Below are positions 10,221 to 12,447 of a stretch of 12,447 nucleotides of DNA, in pieces (position 1 is the stretch's first letter; each line of letters opens with the position of its first letter). The stretch lies in NCBI GenBank assembly GCA_910579085.1, contig CAJTRU010000010.1:1-12447 (forward strand), in the 5' to 3' direction. The stretch comes from an uncultured Lachnospiraceae bacterium (GTDB taxonomy: Bacteria; Bacillota; Clostridia; Lachnospirales; Lachnospiraceae). A program made the translations under genes and the position numbers. The notes beneath the pieces are model-generated. The model was not told the origin of the DNA, searched no databases, and saw only the letters and a list, made by a program, of their open reading frames with translations.

Positions 10221-12179
10221 TTATTTTATACGGTTTAGCAGACAAATTGTTTCAACATGCCCCGTCTGCGGAAACATATCTACACAACACAGTCTCCTGA
10301 TACTATAACCATATTTTTGCAACTCTGTAATATCTCTTGCCAGACTTGTTGGTTTACAAGAAATATAAACCATTTCTGGAATTTTTATTTCTTCACATAT
10401 TTTCTTTAATGCTTTAGGATGTACCCCTTCTCTTGGTGGGTCAAGTATTATAAAACCAGGCTTCTCATCAATTTCTTCCAGAACCTTCAATACATCACCT
10501 GCTATAAATTCACAATTTTTAAGTCCATTATATTCTGCATTTTGTCTTGCTGCTTCTACTGCTTCTTCTACTATTTCAACACCTGTTACCTTTTTTGCTA
10601 CAGGTGCAATTATTTGTGCTATTGTACCAGTCCCGCTATATAAATCAAAAACTATTTTATCTTCTAAAAAATTATCTGTTTCAATATTCTGTGTTTCAAT
10701 TTCTTCTAAATTATTATCTGTATTAATTTCCATATTACCTTTTAAAATATTTCCAGAGATGCCCACTGAAGCAACATCAATATTAATTTCCCCAGTATTT
10801 TCTTTTAAAACTTTATTTATATTTTTTACTGTATTTTCTTGATTTTTTCCTTCTGGTATACATATACTATCTTCCTTTTCAAAATCCCCTGTACCATACT
10901 GTATGCCATAAATTCCCATAAGATTTCCCATTCCGTAAGCTGGTTTTCCGTATATGTAATTTCTTGCACAGCTATACAGTACTTCTGCGCCTTTTGTATT
11001 TGTCTGGAAAAATGAAAACACTGATATCCTGAATTTAAGTCCAAGTATTTCCTCTGTAATCCAGTCTTTTCCAAAAATAATATGTGTTTCATCACTTTTT
11101 ACTACATCGCCAAGACCATTATTTATAATATGGAGAAAACCTGTAATCCTGCCTTCAAGTTGAAGATGCTGAAGCTCAGTCCCAAGTTCATAAAGACAAT
11201 TTTTATAGTTTTCACTTTTTTCAGATTTATCAATATTATCTGCACTCTGTTTATCCTGAGTTATATTATTTTTGTCCTGTTCCCTAAGGCAAATATTATT
11301 ACAAGATAAATTATCCCCAGGCTTTTCATTTCTTTTCTGTATACTTGTATTTGTACTATCTTCTGGAGAATTATGCATATCCATATAACTGGCATTTTTA
11401 TAATCTATAACGTTATAGAATGTATTATTGCTATCTATACTGCATTTGTCTTGTACTATACTTCCATCTTCTCCACACATGTAATTTTCCAGTCCTGATG
11501 CTGTTACAAGTGCAACAAGTATTTCGCCTGTTGATGCTGAACGGCGTATAAGCAAATGGCGCAATATGCCCGTATGTGTATTTTTATTATAATGTGGTAT
11601 ATTTCTCTTAAAAAAATATTCCCTTATACAATCTAAGATTTTAGAATAATCATTATTTACAATCCTGCATCCAGATGCATTTATTATATCATGTATGCTT
11701 CCTTTTTTATGAAGTCCAAGCGACAACGGGCCTCCTTTGTATTCATCGCCAAATGAAAACTCCATTTTATTCCTATACCCCCATATGCAAGGACTTGGAA
11801 ATATTCCATCAAAAATATAAGAATTTTCTCCAGCTACACCGTTAATAAGTTTTAATACCTGGTTTTTCTTTAATTCAAGCTGGGCTTTGTATGGCAATGT
11901 CTGGTAGCTGCATCCGCCACATACACCAAAGTTTGCACATTCAGGTTTTGCTGTTTCAAATGAAGATTTATTAATAACTTCAAGCAGACGCCCTTTACAT
12001 TTTCCAGCACGTGCTTTTTGTAAAATATACCTTACTGTCTGTCCTGGAAGTGCGCCTTTTACTATAACATAATGTTCATTTACAATACCATCTTTATTTG
12101 TTTCTTTTGTTAAGACTACTCCCTTATCTGGAAAATTAATATCTATAACAGTACCCTCATATATTTGTCCCTTTTTCAT
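10221..12179 (-). CDS. rlmD: 23S rRNA (uracil-C5)-methyltransferase RlmD/RumA family, with two low-complexity insertions
   Basis: A 652-residue methyltransferase making 5-methyluridine in 23S rRNA from S-adenosylmethionine. A TRAM domain fills residues about 1-65. The 4Fe-4S cysteines are C81, C87, C90 (CANFGVCGGC) and C171. FFQTN (390-394), SAM-binding DLYSGTGTIA (512-521), LDPPREG (579-585), catalytic Cys608 (YISCKP) and the C-terminal DMFPQTGHVET complete the family set. The usual length is about 430-480; here two Asn/Asp/Glu/Lys-rich insertions lie at about 236-325 and 412-505, between conserved blocks, keeping the frame. ATG 12179 follows GGGGGA; an ATG at 12230 lacks a site. The C-terminus is complete despite the adjacent phage. 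E. coli-like specificity (U1939) is assumed; U747 or tRNA targets are possible. Confidence 0.9.
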   Translation of the reverse strand: MKKGQIYEGTVIDINFPDKGVVLTKETNKDGIVNEHYVIVKGALPGQTVRYILQKARAGKCKGRLLEVINKSSFETAKPECANFGVCGGCSYQTLPYKAQLELKKNQVLKLINGVAGENSYIFDGIFPSPCIWGYRNKMEFSFGDEYKGGPLSLGLHKKGSIHDIINASGCRIVNNDYSKILDCIREYFFKRNIPHYNKNTHTGILRHLLIRRSASTGEILVALVTASGLENYMCGEDGSIVQDKCSIDSNNTFYNVIDYKNASYMDMHNSPEDSTNTSIQKRNEKPGDNLSCNNICLREQDKNNITQDKQSADNIDKSEKSENYKNCLYELGTELQHLQLEGRITGFLHIINNGLGDVVKSDETHIIFGKDWITEEILGLKFRISVFSFFQTNTKGAEVLYSCARNYIYGKPAYGMGNLMGIYGIQYGTGDFEKEDSICIPEGKNQENTVKNINKVLKENTGEINIDVASVGISGNILKGNMEINTDNNLEEIETQNIETDNFLEDKIVFDLYSGTGTIAQIIAPVAKKVTGVEIVEEAVEAARQNAEYNGLKNCEFIAGDVLKVLEEIDEKPGFIILDPPREGVHPKALKKICEEIKIPEMVYISCKPTSLARDITELQKYGYSIRRLCCVDMFPQTGHVETICLLNRIK

Positions 12180-12447
12180 ATATCCCCCGTCCAGATTTTT
12201 TACTTTATTTTTATGGCTGTTACAATACACATGCCTTTAACTGCCCTGTAATCCTTCTTAATAAATATTTTTTAATATAAATTATTTTTATTAATTAACC
12301 GTTATTATTTCATTATTATTATTTAACTGTTATTATTTAACCGTTATTAATTAATTTTTATTATTTATTCTACTTATATTACCTAAATAGCTTTCTTAAA
12401 AATTTCTACTATATAACCAGTTTTTATTCTATTATTAAATTTTGTTA
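12180..12447. other. AT-rich region upstream of rlmD, no gene seen
   Basis: No frame with a ribosome binding site was found on either strand. The stretch is extremely AT-rich and holds three TTAACYGTTATTATT-like repeats. The rlmD promoter must lie here or close by, but no convincing -35/-10 pair could be picked out from the AT background. Confidence 0.5.
12295..12352. repeat. Three direct repeats TTAACYGTTATTAWTT
   Basis: Copies lie at 12295-12310, 12323-12338 and 12337-12352 (spacing 28 and 14 bp). All three keep TTAAC(C/T)GTTATTA. They could be binding sites or simply slippage products in low-complexity DNA. Confidence 0.5.

Noticed and set aside
10419..10643. Plus-strand frame of 74 codons opposite rlmD
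   Set aside because: It lies entirely within the conserved rlmD gene, is Phe/Cys/Tyr-rich and has no ribosome binding site, so it is a shadow.

Overview
The window looks like the integrase-side end of a prophage (or prophage-derived element) in an AT-rich Firmicute, joined to a host housekeeping gene on the right. A Clostridia/Lachnospiraceae host is my inference from the strong AAAGGAGG-type ribosome binding sites, the AT-rich codon use and the style of the phage proteins. No tRNA, rRNA, insertion sequence or CRISPR array was seen.

Layout. (1) Positions 1-3920 are a leftward (minus-strand) early operon. Its genes are small and tightly packed: a Cys-rich coiled-coil protein, a protein with two helix-turn-helix segments, a 53-residue protein, an unknown 145-residue protein, a PP-loop/PAPS-reductase-like protein, a DUF4406 protein, a zinc-ribbon protein, and several unknowns running off the left edge. 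A consensus promoter (TTGACA-17-TATACT) at 3962-3990 drives it, set among four ACTAAATA boxes. (2) Positions 4072-6408 are a patchwork of very small genes on alternating strands. It holds two ribbon-helix-helix proteins, a coupled pair of unknowns, and a duplicated module. Each copy of that module has the same 46-bp promoter/leader driving a rightward Cys-rich small gene, and a convergent leftward small coiled gene preceded by an HTH gene. The HTH gene is a remnant in copy 1 and an intact DUF739 Cro-like gene in copy 2. (3) Positions 6427-6547 are the lysogeny switch, with divergent near-consensus promoters and a palindromic operator. (4) Positions 6571-10075 form a rightward lysogenic operon: LexA/CI-type repressor, DUF4160-DUF2442 pair, HicB-like protein, DUF1902-HicA toxin-antitoxin pair, and tyrosine integrase with a terminator. 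(5) Positions 10221-12179 (minus) are the host gene rlmD/rumA (23S rRNA uracil methyltransferase). It has two unusual Asn/Asp/Glu-rich insertions, and an AT-rich upstream region follows to the right edge.

How it fits together. The repressor and the Cro-like protein should compete at 6427-6547 for lysogeny versus induction. The repressor carries a self-cleavage site and a Ser/Lys dyad, so it should respond to SOS. Genes downstream of the repressor would be expressed in the lysogen, which is the usual place for addiction and defence cargo. The leftward operon would be the early lytic programme. Integration is probably at or near the 3' end of rlmD, a gene known to be used by other phages, but the second attachment site lies outside the window.

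The most unusual parts are the duplicated promoter-leader/convergent-gene module (5145-6408), the stacked toxin-antitoxin-like genes (7385-8615), the phage PP-loop/DUF4406 pair (861-2205) and the insertions in RlmD. All family names come from motif recognition by eye; no search was run.
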